From: Stromatinia cepivora
Taxonomy: Eukaryota > Ascomycota > Leotiomycetes > Helotiales > Sclerotiniaceae
Reading direction: 5' to 3'
DNA: 64,000 bases
NCBI GenBank assembly: GCA_014898415.1
Contig: RCTD01000042.1
Span: 124,001 to 188,000 of the forward strand
Position 1 is the first letter of the stretch, and each line of letters opens with the position of its first letter. The translations under genes were made by a program, and so were the position numbers. Below are positions 1 to 11,900 of this stretch, piece by piece. The notes beneath the pieces were generated by a model. The model did not search any database and had not been told where the DNA came from. It saw only the letters and a program-made list of their open reading frames with translations.

Positions 1-902
1 CATGAAATAAAGAAATATGCACCCAATAGCAATTGTTAACAGGCCAATGGTCAAAAATATAATCTTCCACGGCGCAATGGTCGCTCCATGTTTCTTAACA
101 CCAACTGAAATGCCGTAGGCAACGAGACCACCAAATATTTGAGCAAACCCATTGAAACTGAACCAGATTCCAGTCCTCAGTCCTTGCTCTTCTTTCGTGT
201 ACCATTGGGATGTAAAAAAGGCAAATCCAGGAGTGACTGCAGCTTCGAAGACTCCAAGGAAGAAGCGCACAGCCACGGCACCTGCAAAATTGCTTGTCGC
301 CGCCATGCAACACAATGTACCACCCCAAGCTATGATATTGAAAGACGACCATTTAGCAAGGGGTAATCTCTGCAGTAAACGATTGGTCGGATACTCCCAA
401 ACCAAATAACCAATGTAGAACATGGATCTGCACAAATCAGCAAAGAAAAATCTCCAAGCGTGAGTTGAACAATCTCACCCTAACCATTGGTAGTTATCAC
501 CCTCAAGATTGAGTGAGGTCTTCATACCCATAATACTAGCATATGAAAGTGCTGTCTTATCGAGAAAGTTGAGGCCATACACAACACAGAGCATCTGTGA
601 ATGGCGGTAAATAAAAGAACTTCTTGAAGCATAGCAGCAGAAACAAAACATACTGGCATCAAATTCCAATCAATTTTTCTCAACAATTGCTTCTCCATCT
701 CTAGTGTCATGACAATAACTCCACCATCATCACCAGCAAACGCCTTAAGTGCCTCATCACCATCATTTGGATCGGCATGCTTGAACATACGATTTTTTAG
801 CCCCCCTTCATCTAATGTGACATTTTGTTCTAAGTCTTGTGACTGCTTTTTGATATCATCAGAGTCGGTGGATATGTGTTTTTCATTGATTAGGTCGGCC
901 AT
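1..902 (-). CDS. Dal5-type MFS anion:cation symporter, 5' part (runs off left edge)
   Basis: This is the N-terminal part of a major facilitator permease of the allantoate/nicotinate (Dal5/Tna1) family, which imports small organic anions across the plasma membrane by proton symport. Three exons are visible: 902-654, 594-479 and 427-1. They are separated by introns 653-595 (GTATGT...CACAG) and 478-428 (GTGAGA...TGCAG). The 264 visible residues carry the family hallmarks: KIDWNLMP before TM1, then YGLNFLDKTALSYAS, NYQWLGS, the LVWEYPTNRLLQRLP loop, VTPGFAFFTSQWY, and RTGIWFSFNGFAQIFGG. I chose the MADLINEK methionine as start; an in-frame ATG at 1001 would add 33 residues without resemblance to the family. 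No stops or frameshifts were seen, so the gene looks functional as far as it is visible. Substrate is unknown. About half of a typical 500-residue permease lies outside the window. Confidence 0.9.
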
Positions 903-1637
903 ATCGTAAGTAATCTTACGATTGTCTCCAGAAGGGATGTGCAACCTGGAGGCGAGGAGGACGAATGAGAAATGCAGTTCTTGATGTAGAAGGGAGAGCA
1001 ATGCTTTTTATTAACGATGGAACTATAGTACAAGTACAGGACAGTAAAAGTAGTTCCAATGAGCACAGAGTTTGCGCTACCTCAAGATCATCATCGCCCC
1101 GCAAAGCCGTTATCAACTAATCTCTCATCCGCCCCCCTCATGTTTTAAAGATACATTTGAAAACCTCATTAGTGTATGTTCTTACATCATTTCTTATCTG
1201 CCGTTCTTTAGCTACTTGAGAGGGATATAAGATATGAAAATGAGGGAGAAACATCGGTTGTTGCAGCAAGAGAAAATGATTGGAGAAAATATATGGAAAA
1301 TGATACTTAAACGGAAAAATGATTGCATATAAAAAAGATGAAAAAGGAAGGTCACAATCTTCATCAGGGAATGAATGATTAATTTTGACTCAGATATCGA
1401 TAACAATCCCATGATCTGGTGGACATGGTGTCTCATTATGGTACCACTTCTTTTTTTTTTTTACCACAAATGATTGTTCACAAACACTCCACTTCGACAT
1501 CAATCTATCAACATTGATATTCTTGTGACAAGCAGCTTTCGAATAGCAGAGAATTCTTTTTCGATTGAATGATTCAATATGAAGCCCATCTTGCCTTTAA
1601 CAGTCGACACGCAAGATAATAATCAATTGCTACATCT
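903..1637. other. Upstream region of the MFS gene, no gene seen
   Basis: About 730 bp of ordinary base composition. It should hold the 5' UTR and promoter of the leftward MFS gene. A T-run lies near 1450-1462. The short frames here show no family resemblance. Confidence 0.5.
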
Positions 1638-2275
1638 ATGACTATTTGGTGGGAGCTAACTGGGCCATGGAAACCGACTATAAAGTACGATGAACAAGAC
1701 CATGATAGCTTGGTATCAACAGGACTTGTAGTGAAATCTTATGATGGCTTCAACTGCATATGCAGAAAGCGAGGAGGCACTTTTCCACATCTCGTTGAAT
1801 ACCTTCAATCTCAACTTTGGTTTTGTGGATTCTCACTGCCTAGGCCTTATCGCTCCCGGATAGTGTTCGTTCACCCCCCTCAGAAACGTTTTGCTATTCG
1901 ATTACGGAAGTCCAGATGGGAAGAAAATACTTGCCCAAGCGATATTACCCCTTTCAGCAAATGAGTGCCACGACGTTCAATAATAATATATTGGTAGTTA
2001 CCCTGGGAGCAGAGACTAATGCCGCGGTTTTATCGGCATTACCACGTTCTGCTTGGACTTTGACGATTCGAAGCGTTCCACCTGGAAGACCTACCCACCT
2101 TATAATCTGCAAAACTTATACTTCACTTGAATCTTTCAACGAAGCGACACGGGGAATTATCGCGGAGTGGGTTCCGGAAGTACAACCACGAGAAATGTCT
2201 GGCGGCAGGGGGTCGATACGATTCAGTATATCCAGAGCCACCAGATCCTAGACATTTAGCATACCCTCATTTCAA
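1638..2275 (+). pseudogene. Unrecognised, apparently broken coding locus
   Basis: Two overlapping plus-strand frames, 1638-1964 (108 codons) and 1916-2251 (111 codons), look protein-like (for example VLSALPRSAWTLTIRSVPPG and IICKTYTSLESFNEATRG). Neither gives a complete protein. Protein-like stretches also appear in the third frame, for example NVLLFDYGSPDGKKILAQ near 1880-1940 and KYNHEKCLAAGGRYDSVYPE near 2175-2235. This suggests a gene broken by frameshifts or an unresolved intron structure. I do not recognise the family and assign no function. It lies between two MFS loci and is not especially AT-rich, so RIP is not the obvious cause of decay. Confidence 0.3.
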
Positions 2276-3789
2276 CAAATAATAAAAGTTCAACAGTCTT
2301 TTCCGACGCGCAGTATAAAAAGAATGAATGTGTTGTGGGACTTTTACAATACTAGCATTTTGGGAAGAGATTTTGTGGTTCCATTGAGGCGATAGATAAA
2401 TAATAGACGCGTTGATACATCTATATCAGACTTTCGTTTTGAAGGAGATGCAAAAATTTTACAGTATCTTAAATTTGTTGACTTGGTATCGCGATGCAAC
2501 TGAGCTTTCAAGAATGAGAATTCTAAGCCGAGGAAGAACGAACTGAATTCGATTTTACCATGAAGACGTTGTCGCTCCAGGTAGTAGTCCTGACCTGATT
2601 TGGTACGTACAATCACTTTCTAGCGTCAATAGCCAATTGATCTTACCGACTTGGTAAATCGAAACCAAACTACATGGTAGCGATAGCCGGCTTACCAGTG
2701 GAATTCCGCATGAAGGCTCCAAATTCATGATCAGGCACCGGAAGATTTAGAATTGTCATTATATCTCTAAATAATACCTTTAAGTAGAGGGCCTAAGACT
2801 ATTTTTACCTATTCTTTGTTATGTTCCTCTGCAGTAATCTTCAAAGTCTCTCGTTCTCTTTTCTTCATTAACCATGGACGAGAACGACACACGGCTCTCC
2901 ACATGTCAGCTCTTCTTGTTTTCATGTCACATCTCGACCACCTGCACCCCTATGCTTTTGCAACGTGCCGGAGGAATTTCTTGTACCAAGTCATCTACAG
3001 TATCTGGCGTCAGTTCACATGTAAAACAAGTGGAGGCCGCCAGTCTGTATGTATTGATAAAATCAGATCACGTTAGAGCATCACCTCGAACTGCCAAGAG
3101 ACGACTAACAGTAACAATGAATCGAAACTTTGGCATAACAATCAGGGTTATGTAATAGTCGTCACGCGGGAATGCGTGTTAGAACAGCTTCAACGGACAT
3201 GCGTACCAGAACTAGCTGGGCTGGGAGGTGGAGAAACGAAGATATCGCTTGCACACATTCTAATCCCACTAGTATGAAGTCCGATCAATTGGATTGATTG
3301 ATAATTCTACATCAAATTTCTTTCCTCGTCTCGCTCGTCAGTCATCCCGTGGCCTTGGTTCTAGTCCTAGTGGAATAATTACTACGATTCATTCCTTGAT
3401 CCTCCACGGCTATCGATATCATGTTTCACTAGCAACAAGCTCAACTTCAATATTGTTGTGGAGAAAGGAACATTGGTCGTGACGCTGGGTAGGTATTTCC
3501 ATAAATTTTATATAGAAATAGGAGTCATAGTAACTTAAACAGCAAAGCTTCTATGATGAATCCCACAGCGTATCAAGCACTTTCAGTTATATTGTTTCTG
3601 AGAGTCAGATCCTTGGTTACCGAATAATTGTGCATGCCTCTCGGTTCCAGGCTCATGTTTGAGTACCACTTCTTCTGTAGTAGTGACTTTCGATATTATT
3701 CCATAAGGTTCTTTCTAAATATCTCAACAAGAAGAGTGAGTTATCTTCACGCTACTAAAGATTGCCGTGAGACATTGAACTAACAACTT
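2276..3789. other. Intergenic, no supportable gene
   Basis: Several short frames occur (for example 2344-2616 minus and 2874-3155 plus). None has a recognisable motif, a plausible gene structure or agreement with a neighbour, so none is called. The DHA2 pseudogene begins at the right end after a CAG acceptor-like site near 3793. Confidence 0.4.
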
Positions 3790-5315
3790 CAGGCATATCC
3801 TCACAATCTCGTATCCTACAGCAGAGAAGCTTGCAGAATCTTCTGCCGCTTCAGCAAAATCCCCCAACGTTCCACACAAACAAGCCGGTGTTACCTCTGA
3901 AAAGACTTCAATCTCGGAGATTGATCAAGAAAATGCATAAGTCGCACAAACCGAAGACGCTCCCCAAGTACGAGATATCACAAGCTGGAGATAGGTTCTA
4001 GTAGTCTCCGTAATTCTCCCCTCGGCTTTCCTCTTTGCCCTCGACAATACCATTGTTGCAGAGGTTCAAGCTGATATCGTCCTTTACGTCAACGATGTTA
4101 GCAAGTTTTCTTGGCTCAGTGTAGGTTTCCTCATTGGTGCAGCCAGTACGAATTTACTGTGGAGAGAGATCTTTGGTCATTTTAATTTGAAATGGACATG
4201 TATTATTCCTATTAATATCTTTGAAGCTGGATCCGCAATTTGTGGTGGTGCTCCAAACATGCCTAATTTGATTGTTGGCCGGACTCTCTGTGGGTTTGGT
4301 GGTAGCGCACCCGCCTACCTTTTCCTCCTCCCAAACTATCCATCCGCGCCCTAGTGTTCCCTTCCTCCACCGCGCAAAAGAAGTAGACTATCTCGATGGC
4401 ATCCTTGTCATTGAAGCTTTTGTGTCCGGCTTTATGGCAGTCTCATTTGGCGGTGCAATCTATTCCTGGAACTCGGGAAAACTTATCGGCCTATTCATTT
4501 GTTCCGGCTGCTTATTCATCATCTTGGGCCTCCAACAAGTCTTCACTATCTTCACCACTACCAGCCGCTGCATCTTCCCTGTAGAATTCTTAAAGAGTAG
4601 AATTATGCTCATTCTCGTCGGTATGACATCTGCTGGAGAACCGCGATCTTTATTCCTATCTATATGATACCCATATCCTTCCAATTTACACGCAAAGACT
4701 CGGCTCTCGAAGCAATAGTTCGTCTTCTACCATTCATTCTTCTGATTATCTTCGCTGTTATATCCAACGGTGCCATTCTCTCTGCATACGGGTACTACAT
4801 GCCTTGGGACACCGCAGGCAGGATTCTCATCCTCATAGCAGCTCCCCATTTACGCTGACGTCGGCCCCTCGACCTCAATTGCCAAATAATACGGTTCACA
4901 ATACTCATCGGTTTCGGTGGGGGTTTATTCGCACAATCCCCCTTCTCTGTTGCCGAAGAACTAGTTTTTTCCACCGTTGGTTTTACTACTTGTGCACAAG
5001 TTGGCTGTGTAACCGTCGCTCTCGCAATCGCCAATTTGTTCTTCCTACATAAAACTCTGGAGAAAATCCAAGGTATTTTGCCCGAGTTACCAGCTGAGGA
5101 AATTCAACACGCAATTGCGGGGGCGGGAAGTGAGTTTGAAGAATTTAACTGAGATGCAGCAGAAGGAGTTTATTCAAGCTATTGTGAAAAGTATGAGTAA
5201 GAATTATGCGATGGTTATTAGTGCGGGGACGTTGGAACTTGGCTGTGGTGTTGAGTTTGGGAATGAAGAGGGAAAGGCTTTGATGAGTGCTGTTGTGGGC
5301 GGGGCTTGGAGGTGA
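3790..5315 (+). pseudogene. DHA2-family (14-TM) MFS multidrug transporter, decayed and internally deleted
   Basis: This is the remnant of a drug:proton antiporter-2 exporter. The first part (about 3800-4310) reads a hydrophilic N-terminus, then TM1 and motif D1 (ILPSAFLFALDNTIVAEVQ), WLSVGFLIGAAS, and a motif A/TM3 region ending at GRTLCGFGGSA. At about 4311 the frame jumps to the C-terminal half (DYLDGILVIEAFVSGFMAVS, FPVEFLKSR, FQFTRKDSALEAIVRLLPF, SNGAILSAYGYYMPW, ILIGFGGGLFAQ), so the middle membrane segments are missing. In-frame stops occur at TAA (about 3937) and TAG (about 3993). Frameshifts are evident near 4635, 4852, 4893 and 5130. The damage is mixed indels and a deletion, unlike the stop pattern of the AT-rich domains. 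No functional transporter can be made. The 3' part still reads the family tail, EMQQKEFIQAIVKSMSKNY. Confidence 0.88.
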
Positions 5316-6778
5316 TGATGGGGATAGGGTCTGGTGCTGTTTGCCCGGGTTGAGGTTTACTTTTGGATTAGGGGATATATGATAGACTTTAATACACAGG
5401 GAAATATAGATAGGATTATGCACAACGAACACTATAAAGGGGAAGAATGTATAACACGGAATATAGAACACAACTTGGGAGGTTAGAAGACTTCACAGAA
5501 TGATATATATTTAATACCTATAATTATAAATCTGTATGTACTGTCTATGTACTGTCTATATAATATAAATATATAAATATATAAAGAAAAGCTCGGTAAT
5601 ATAATTTCATCATATATATCACATTTTGTTAATTTTTCCTCTGTGTATACAAAACCCATCCCTTTTGACTGGTGTCGTGTTATCGATATTCAGGTCTCTC
5701 TTTTCTTAATTCTTCTTTTCATTTTTAGTTGGATTTACTTTGTATGATATGATGATAGGCTTTCGGATGTTGTAGAATATATCTCCATGTATTTTTTATA
5801 GCGTGGGATTGATCGATGCATGCTACAATTCATCACTATACCATAATACCCTTCTCACCCTTCTCACCCTTCTCCCTCTCCCTCTCCCTCTCCCTCTCCC
5901 TCTCCCTCTTCTTCTTCTTCTTCCTCTTCTTCTATTCTCTCATCCATCTGTGTCATAAACATAAACACAATACTCGAAGGCCTTTTTTTTTTTTTCATAT
6001 ATCCATCACTATTCACTATAGTATCTTGATACCTTGATACCTTGATGTAATTTTGCATGGTGCATATTCGATCTTTCGGTATCTATTATACCCAAGATCC
6101 GAGAAGGAATGGTTTGTTTAATCTACTAAATTTTTCATTGACTTTCTGGTCTTGACTGGAACTTGAAGAAGATTATCTCCATGTACCAGCTGTGGGTGCT
6201 AATGCATTTGAAAGCATGTCTCTACAAACCTAAAGTCTCCAGTCTATCTATTTTGAATGAGTTGGGTGGATGAGGAAGAACGTGGCATAGATAGACTGAA
6301 GATTTAAGACTGTAGAACTGTAATCTTGCTCTCTGGGTTAACAATCTACTGACCAACAGTGACTTTTCAACATTAATACCATGCACGTCAATCATGGCTG
6401 GAAATGGGACAAAACGAGCTCGTCAAATATCCTCATTCATTATCCTAATCCATTCATCCTGACTGAGATTTCAATCATGTCTTCTCAAAATCATGCTCCC
6501 ATCATATCGCGCATATCATATTATATCTCCAAAATCCCCTTCCACCAAATGTGCATTAAACAAAGGTACTTATCAAAAAACAGGACTCCAGCAGAACGTA
6601 ATGTAAATGTGAATATGTATGTGGCCCAATGCCAACCAACGCCAAGAAAAAAAAGGTTCAAAAAATGCCCCTCAAAAGGTCATGCTTGCTGACCAGACCC
6701 GCTGAAACCAAACCACGCTCGTGATATCTCATCAAAAATAACCTATCTTTATCAAACCGATGCAAACTCAACACCCAT
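5316..6778. other. Intergenic region with AT-rich stretches
   Basis: No gene is supportable. The part at 5500-5600 is rich in TATA-like repeats. A pyrimidine microsatellite is listed separately. This is the shared 3' flank of the rightward DHA2 pseudogene and the leftward gene that ends at 6779. Confidence 0.5.
5851..5933. repeat. Compound pyrimidine microsatellite
   Basis: The plus strand has two CTTCTCACCC units, then about six TCCCTC units (about 5872-5909), then a CTT run to about 5932. It is a strand-biased pure-pyrimidine tract with no coding signal. Confidence 0.9.
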
Positions 6779-8115
6779 TCAAGCAACAATACTCCTAGCA
6801 ACGCTACCACCCCATTTGAATCTCCTCAATCCACCACTCCCACTCCTTACAGCCTCTCTCCCACAACTTCCATCGCTCATCGAGCCATTCCATCCCCCAA
6901 GAACCGAAGCTTCTTGTCTCCCCACTTCCCGCCCAATGACATATCCTGCTCCAAATCCAACTACTGAGACAAGTACTACCACTCCCGCGCTCATTACCCA
7001 TGTTAGGAGGGTAGGTGAAATAAAAGCTTCTTCCCCTTGCATAAGTTCATTCTTTTTCTTTTTGAGAGCTCGAGTATTTTGTTTTGTTTGACTGGCTTTG
7101 CGTTTAACTTCATCTTGGGAACCTTGTGATGATCTACTTTTTGAGCGGTTTGGTGATAGAGGTCGTGATATATTGGCTGTAGGAGGAGGTCCTGTACCGA
7201 GAAGTTCTGATTCGGGGACTATTCGAAGACCCATTGGTTCATTACTTGTTGCGGTTTGACCGGGAGATTTGGGAAGACCTCTTGCTGCAGCCGCACAGGA
7301 CAGTAAAGTTGTGAGACTAGCCCGGAGAGCGGCATCATGGTCTATAGGGGGTCGAACGTAATTGTTAAACGACGTATTTCGTGAAGTTGTATGGTTACGC
7401 GATGGATATGATTGTGGTCGAGGTTGTGGATGGACTTGTCGTGGGAAATATGAGCCTTGTGCAGGAGCCGGAGTTCGATGACTTTGGGATTGTGATGATG
7501 GAGGGTGAGAGAAAGCATTTGGTTGAGGTGTAAATGGTAGTGTTGTTCCTCTTCCTATTCCTAAAGCTGTACCATTCTCATCCTCATCATCTTCGGATTC
7601 TGCATCATATGTTTCTTGGGTCGATAATCGTGCTGGAATGGCTACCGGCGGGGATATCTCATTGGAGCTAGTTATAATATCTATATGGTCTGGTTCCGAT
7701 TCCGATTCTTCATATTCCTCTTGACTACTTGTACTTCTTTGTCTGTTGATGTTTGTATTAATTTGCGGCCGTGATTGATTTTGAGATCGTCTGCGCCGTC
7801 GAATAGAAGGGTGTTGAGAAACTCGAAGACCAGTTGTTACGATTTCATTATCGATGGAAGAAATGGATGATGAAGATGGTTGGGAGGATATTTCTACCCA
7901 TGATTCTGCTGTTTTGCGCGATTAGATATGAGATTAGATTAGATATGTGGAGGATATGGGGAAATGGGGAAGCTGTAATTAATAAAAGTAGATATACCTT
8001 CATTGCGCAATCGATCTGATACACCGTTTGATCTTGCCATATTGTTTCTATTTTGTTGATTTTGAGATGTATTGGAGTGTCGTGAATGTTGATAAGTATG
8101 TTGTGGAGTTGGCAT
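6779..8115 (-). CDS. Serine-rich protein with one C-terminal membrane segment, function unknown
   Basis: A two-exon gene of 415 residues: exon 1 8115-7998, intron 7997-7909 (GTATAT...ACAG), exon 2 7908-6779. The acceptor is a tandem CAG-CAG, so an in-frame alternative splice would drop one residue. The N-terminal 340 residues look disordered, with many Ser, Gln, Asn and Pro, an Arg stretch (SIRRRRRSQN), an acidic patch (YDAESEDDEDENG) and a better-ordered block DHDAALRASLTTLLSCAAAA. A Lys-rich stretch (RALKKKKNEL) precedes one hydrophobic segment at about residues 341-364 (LTWVMSAGVVVLVSVVGFGA). A Gly-rich tail of about 50 residues follows. The basic stretch before the membrane segment would fit a cytosolic N-terminus with a tail-anchor-like topology, but the organelle cannot be told. 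I do not recognise the family. The long stop-free frame and clean splice sites support a real gene. Confidence 0.75.
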
Positions 8116-9227
8116 GATGAGGAATGAGGTTGATAATGGTGAATGTGATATGGCTGAGCTGATCAAACGCGGGCGGGGACAGGGTTCACAAGACAGGAAC
8201 AGGATAGATAGGCACGAGAAAACCACTTGCGGTCAGATGTTTGACATGTTTCAACAGAATTTTGTTGAGAAATGTTTATTTATTATTCAAATCTCTCCGT
8301 TGCTCTTCGAAAATCATCAGATAAATCGTAATAGTTTCTTATCAACGGTAATAGGGGTCTTGGAGATGGAGACCGCTCTTCATTAGTGGTTGAAATTTAA
8401 AAACTGGAACCTGGAACCGGGAATAGTAAGTAGATGCTTTGTTGTCTTTGTTCGTTCTTGGATAAGTGAAGTTTGGGTATTGGCAAGATAGATGGATGTA
8501 AGAGAGTGAATGGACTGCTTCCTTTTCCAATCAAATACGAGTGCATATGCGAAAGATTAGATATTACTGCAAGAGAGTGGATATGGTGAGTAGTTTGATG
8601 TTGTTTGATGGTTGATGCCTTGATCGAAAGGTATAGAGGAAAAATAACAAAATCCCCCCCCTTCCTTCGGTCAGATGTTACTCACTTCTTCCTCCAACAG
8701 TAAAATCTTGTCATCATCGTTTTATTGAGACCTGACAGAATAAATCTACGTTGGTTGCTGACTGAGACATTGTATTAGCAATGCTCTCTATTCACGATAA
8801 GCTCATGGACAACCTCGAACTTCTTGGTCATTGTGAGTCAGAAATAAGATACTAGGTACTCAGTTGAATAAATGATAAAATAGGAAAACTAATCTATCCA
8901 TCGACGTTGTATGTGAAGATATACTTGGATATTGATAAGAATATGTTTGATGTTCTAATGGGTTAAAGCGGCATTCGAGGGAACAAGGCGGCCAACTGCG
9001 ATAAGACCCTAACTATTATTATAATGAAAATTTTGATGGGAGGTGATAATCACACACAAAAAAACAATATGGTTACTATTCCAAAATCGATTAATATTAA
9101 AGATATTTTGGAATTTAAAAAATAAATAATAATAAAATTAATTAAAGAATTCGAATATGAAATTAGATTTTAATTATTTTTATTATTAATACAATAATAT
9201 TCATTTTTTGAAAGATATTATAATTGT
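8116..9227. other. Promoter-side region and entry to AT-rich domain
   Basis: This is upstream of the leftward gene at 8115. Base composition is ordinary to about 9000, with a C-run at 8655-8663, then turns sharply AT-rich from about 9050. No gene is supportable here. Confidence 0.5.
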
Positions 9228-9239
9228 CGGAATATGAAT

Positions 9240-9272
9240 CACGTGCATGGTAAGGATGGTAAGGATCACGTG
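9240..9272. repeat. Two GGTAAGGAT units flanked by CACGTG
   Basis: GGTAAGGAT occurs at 9249-9257 and 9258-9266, with CACGTG at 9240-9245 and 9267-9272. On the other strand the unit is ATCCTTACC. Changing its last three C residues to T gives ATCTTTATT, the unit of the 23-copy array at 19078. The block is GC-richer than everything around it. Confidence 0.85.
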
Positions 9273-9274
9273 CC

Positions 9275-9526
9275 CATTAGTGCTCGCACTTAGTGTTTCG
9301 GCATATATCATTATATAGCTCTTCATTTTCTATAGATTCTAACTCTTTAGGTAAATCAAAATGTATTAATTATCAAGAGTATTTTATATTTGTTGATAAG
9401 TTTCATTTCCCTATATATAATTGTTCCGATATTGATCAATCTTTTATAGTAATATTACAAATTAGATATTGGGAATTGATACAAAGAATTATAAGTTTTA
9501 AATCTATTTTGATTCTACTCTTATAA
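9275..9526 (-). mobile_element. Copia gag fragment (same block as at 18.9 and 56.3 kb)
   Basis: On the minus strand this block matches, base for base over long runs, the segments at about 18920-19030 (plus strand) and 56260-56405 (minus strand). All three encode variants of a KELESIE..ELYN stretch next to the 9-bp repeat. It is a fragment, and its other end was not located. Confidence 0.6.
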
Positions 9527-10296
9527 TTAGATAAAAATATTTCGTTGTAAAACGAAGCATTTTTATGCTAAAAAATAAGTTTTTAATTATTAAACAATTC
9601 AAGAGAATCGAAGGATCAAGAATAATAATCATCTAATAGTGAATTTGAAGTTCATTTTTTGATTTAATTATTTTGTGTTTATTATGTATTTATTAGATAA
9701 TATAAAGTATATATCTGAAGAAAACCTGAAAGCAATTTCGAGTTTTTCGCTATACTCATTTTCTCACGAAAAACTATTTTATTTATTCATTTTATACGAA
9801 TTACCAATTATATACGAAATTGATTAATTCGATTTGATTAATTTTATTATTTTGATTGTTCTATTTATTTTGATCAAACCTGTTTCGATTAAATCTGATC
9901 ACCTTAATCAATTTTGGTCAATTTTGATCAATTTTGATTAACTTGATTGATTCGATTATCCAATTCCAATTTCGAAATATTTTAGGATCTAAAAACACTA
10001 TATATAATATAAATATAGCCCTATCAAAATATATATTTCGTATATTATAAATCTATACTCAAACTCCTTTTTAAAATTATCTTAAAAATCCTATAACGAT
10101 CAATTTCGATATAATCTGAAAATATATAATAAATATATTCAAATATTCCTTTAAAACCCTTTACTTTAAGAGAATCCGAATTCCATTATTATCAATATCA
10201 AATATAATAAAGGTATCAATTATTTTATATATCAGAAATAAAAAGTATAACGAATAAATAAACAAATAAAAGTATAATCAAATCATATCCATAAAG
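9527..10296. other. AT-rich spacer with GATTA/ATCAA-rich stretch
   Basis: No coding frame is seen. The part at about 9815-9965 is full of alternating TTGATT/TTGATC words. It resembles the same kind of sequence inside the gypsy LTRs at 27.1-27.4, 51.1-51.4 and 62.3-62.6 kb, so it may be a more diverged LTR fragment. Confidence 0.35.
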
Positions 10297-10301
10297 GAAA
10301 A

Positions 10302-10487
10302 TGTTGGAACACATGACTGACGAAACACGTGACACCATCACGTGTTTCCCCCACATCGTAAGTGGGATAGCAGCGTTTATATAGATTAATAGAATTCCGT
10401 TATATAAAGGGATTAGATAGAATAATAGAATCATTTTTATTTTATATATGTTTTATATATATATCCCTTTACAAAGTCTATCTAATA
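10302..10487 (+). repeat. 5' LTR of Copia-1 copy A
   Basis: 186 bp, starting TGTTGGAACACATG and ending TCTATCTAATA (a mutated GTCCAACA end). It contains CACGTG-type words near 10326-10345. Same length as the three other Copia-1 LTRs in the window. Confidence 0.92.
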
Positions 10488-10918
10488 TTAATTAATAATT
10501 AATAAAACTCAATTACAAAATAACAAAATTAAATCTAATAAAAAGAGATATCTTTTGAAAAGACAAACAAGATTGTATTAGACTAAATTTACATATAATC
10601 TGTATAAAAGAATTAAAATATTATATTCCTCATACTATTTTCTTCGAAATATATATTAAGAAGGGATCTTTGACTATAATTGATTTCTTCAAGATAGTTT
10701 GATTTTATCTCGATTCTATTTGTATCTATTATATTTTTGTATATATTATATAATAAATCTATTTGATATAATATAACATCGAATTATAATATTCAATATA
10801 GTTTTTCCAATCCCTGAATTATTTTTGTATAAAATGGATACTGAATTTTGAAGGAAATAATTGAATCTAAATTCAAAATTTATTGAATCCTAAATAAATA
10901 CTAATATAATTATATAAC

Positions 10919-11900
10919 TTGTTAATTCGCAATTCAGAAAATATAAAGAGCAAAGGTTATGGGAAGAATTTCAAGAGTGGTACGAAAACTGAACAGATGC
11001 TACATTCAAAATCGTATATTGCGAAGCTTTCAAATTTGTACGAATTCAATTCATTCTGTATAGTTTTCAGGTCCGATAAACAAGAGGGAGCAATAGCTAT
11101 GCAAAAATACTTGTTGAACTCATTTCGAAAGACAAATCAGATGAATATACGAAAGAAGTTCAAGAAGAAGTAGATCGATTGAAAGAAGAATATATAGATA
11201 TATATGAAATCATTGTATCGAAGAAATCGATCAAAATTCAAACTTTATTTATACCAAAGTTTTCTGAGTAAATATGATAAGATGAATAATAATAACAAAA
11301 TCAAAGTCAATTCCTTTTTGATTTTATAATGCTAGATCGTATAATAAGGCAGAATATATCTTATATAGTATACGGATGAAACCTTCTTCCAGATTTTATG
11401 AAAATGTATAATAACAATAAATTCAAATATAACGGCGGGGAGTACGATTTTCTGAATAAGAAACTGTAAATATTCTACGAACTTTGTAACAAAATCGGAA
11501 TTCATTTAAATGAATACGAAACAGCGTTTTCGATAATGCTTCAAAACTCTGTGTTATCATTTTATTTCGACAAAATTAGTAATAGAAAATTGAAATTCGA
11601 AGAAATGATTATATTCACGAAAATGTATTTTGAAATAGAAGAAAGATATCAGAAATATCTCATCGAATGGTGTAATACAACATTTCTATAGATTATACAA
11701 AAGTATTCTAATAAATCATTTTCGGAACAATTGGAAAAGCTTTTCGATATGTTTTGTATATTGTAATATGGATTGGTAGATTCATATTAATCAGAATTGA
11801 TGTTAAAAGATTAGATTATAAATGTTTATTGCGATATCCCTGAATGCAATTTTGTTTTGCTATATCCTATTATGATATACAAAGGTCTTTATACTGACCT
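10919..11900 (+). pseudogene. Copia-1 copy A gag remnant
   Basis: A readable frame at 10919-11173 is followed by frames with Gln-to-stop interruptions. These carry a copia gag-like pattern: GGEYDFLNKKL near 11438, then a segment with EYETAFSIMLQNSVLSFYFD near 11510-11570. Packaging/capsid role is by family. It is non-functional because of multiple stops. Confidence 0.6.

Noticed and set aside
5864..6058. Glu/Gly-rich minus-strand frame
   Set aside because: It is a translation of the pyrimidine microsatellite.
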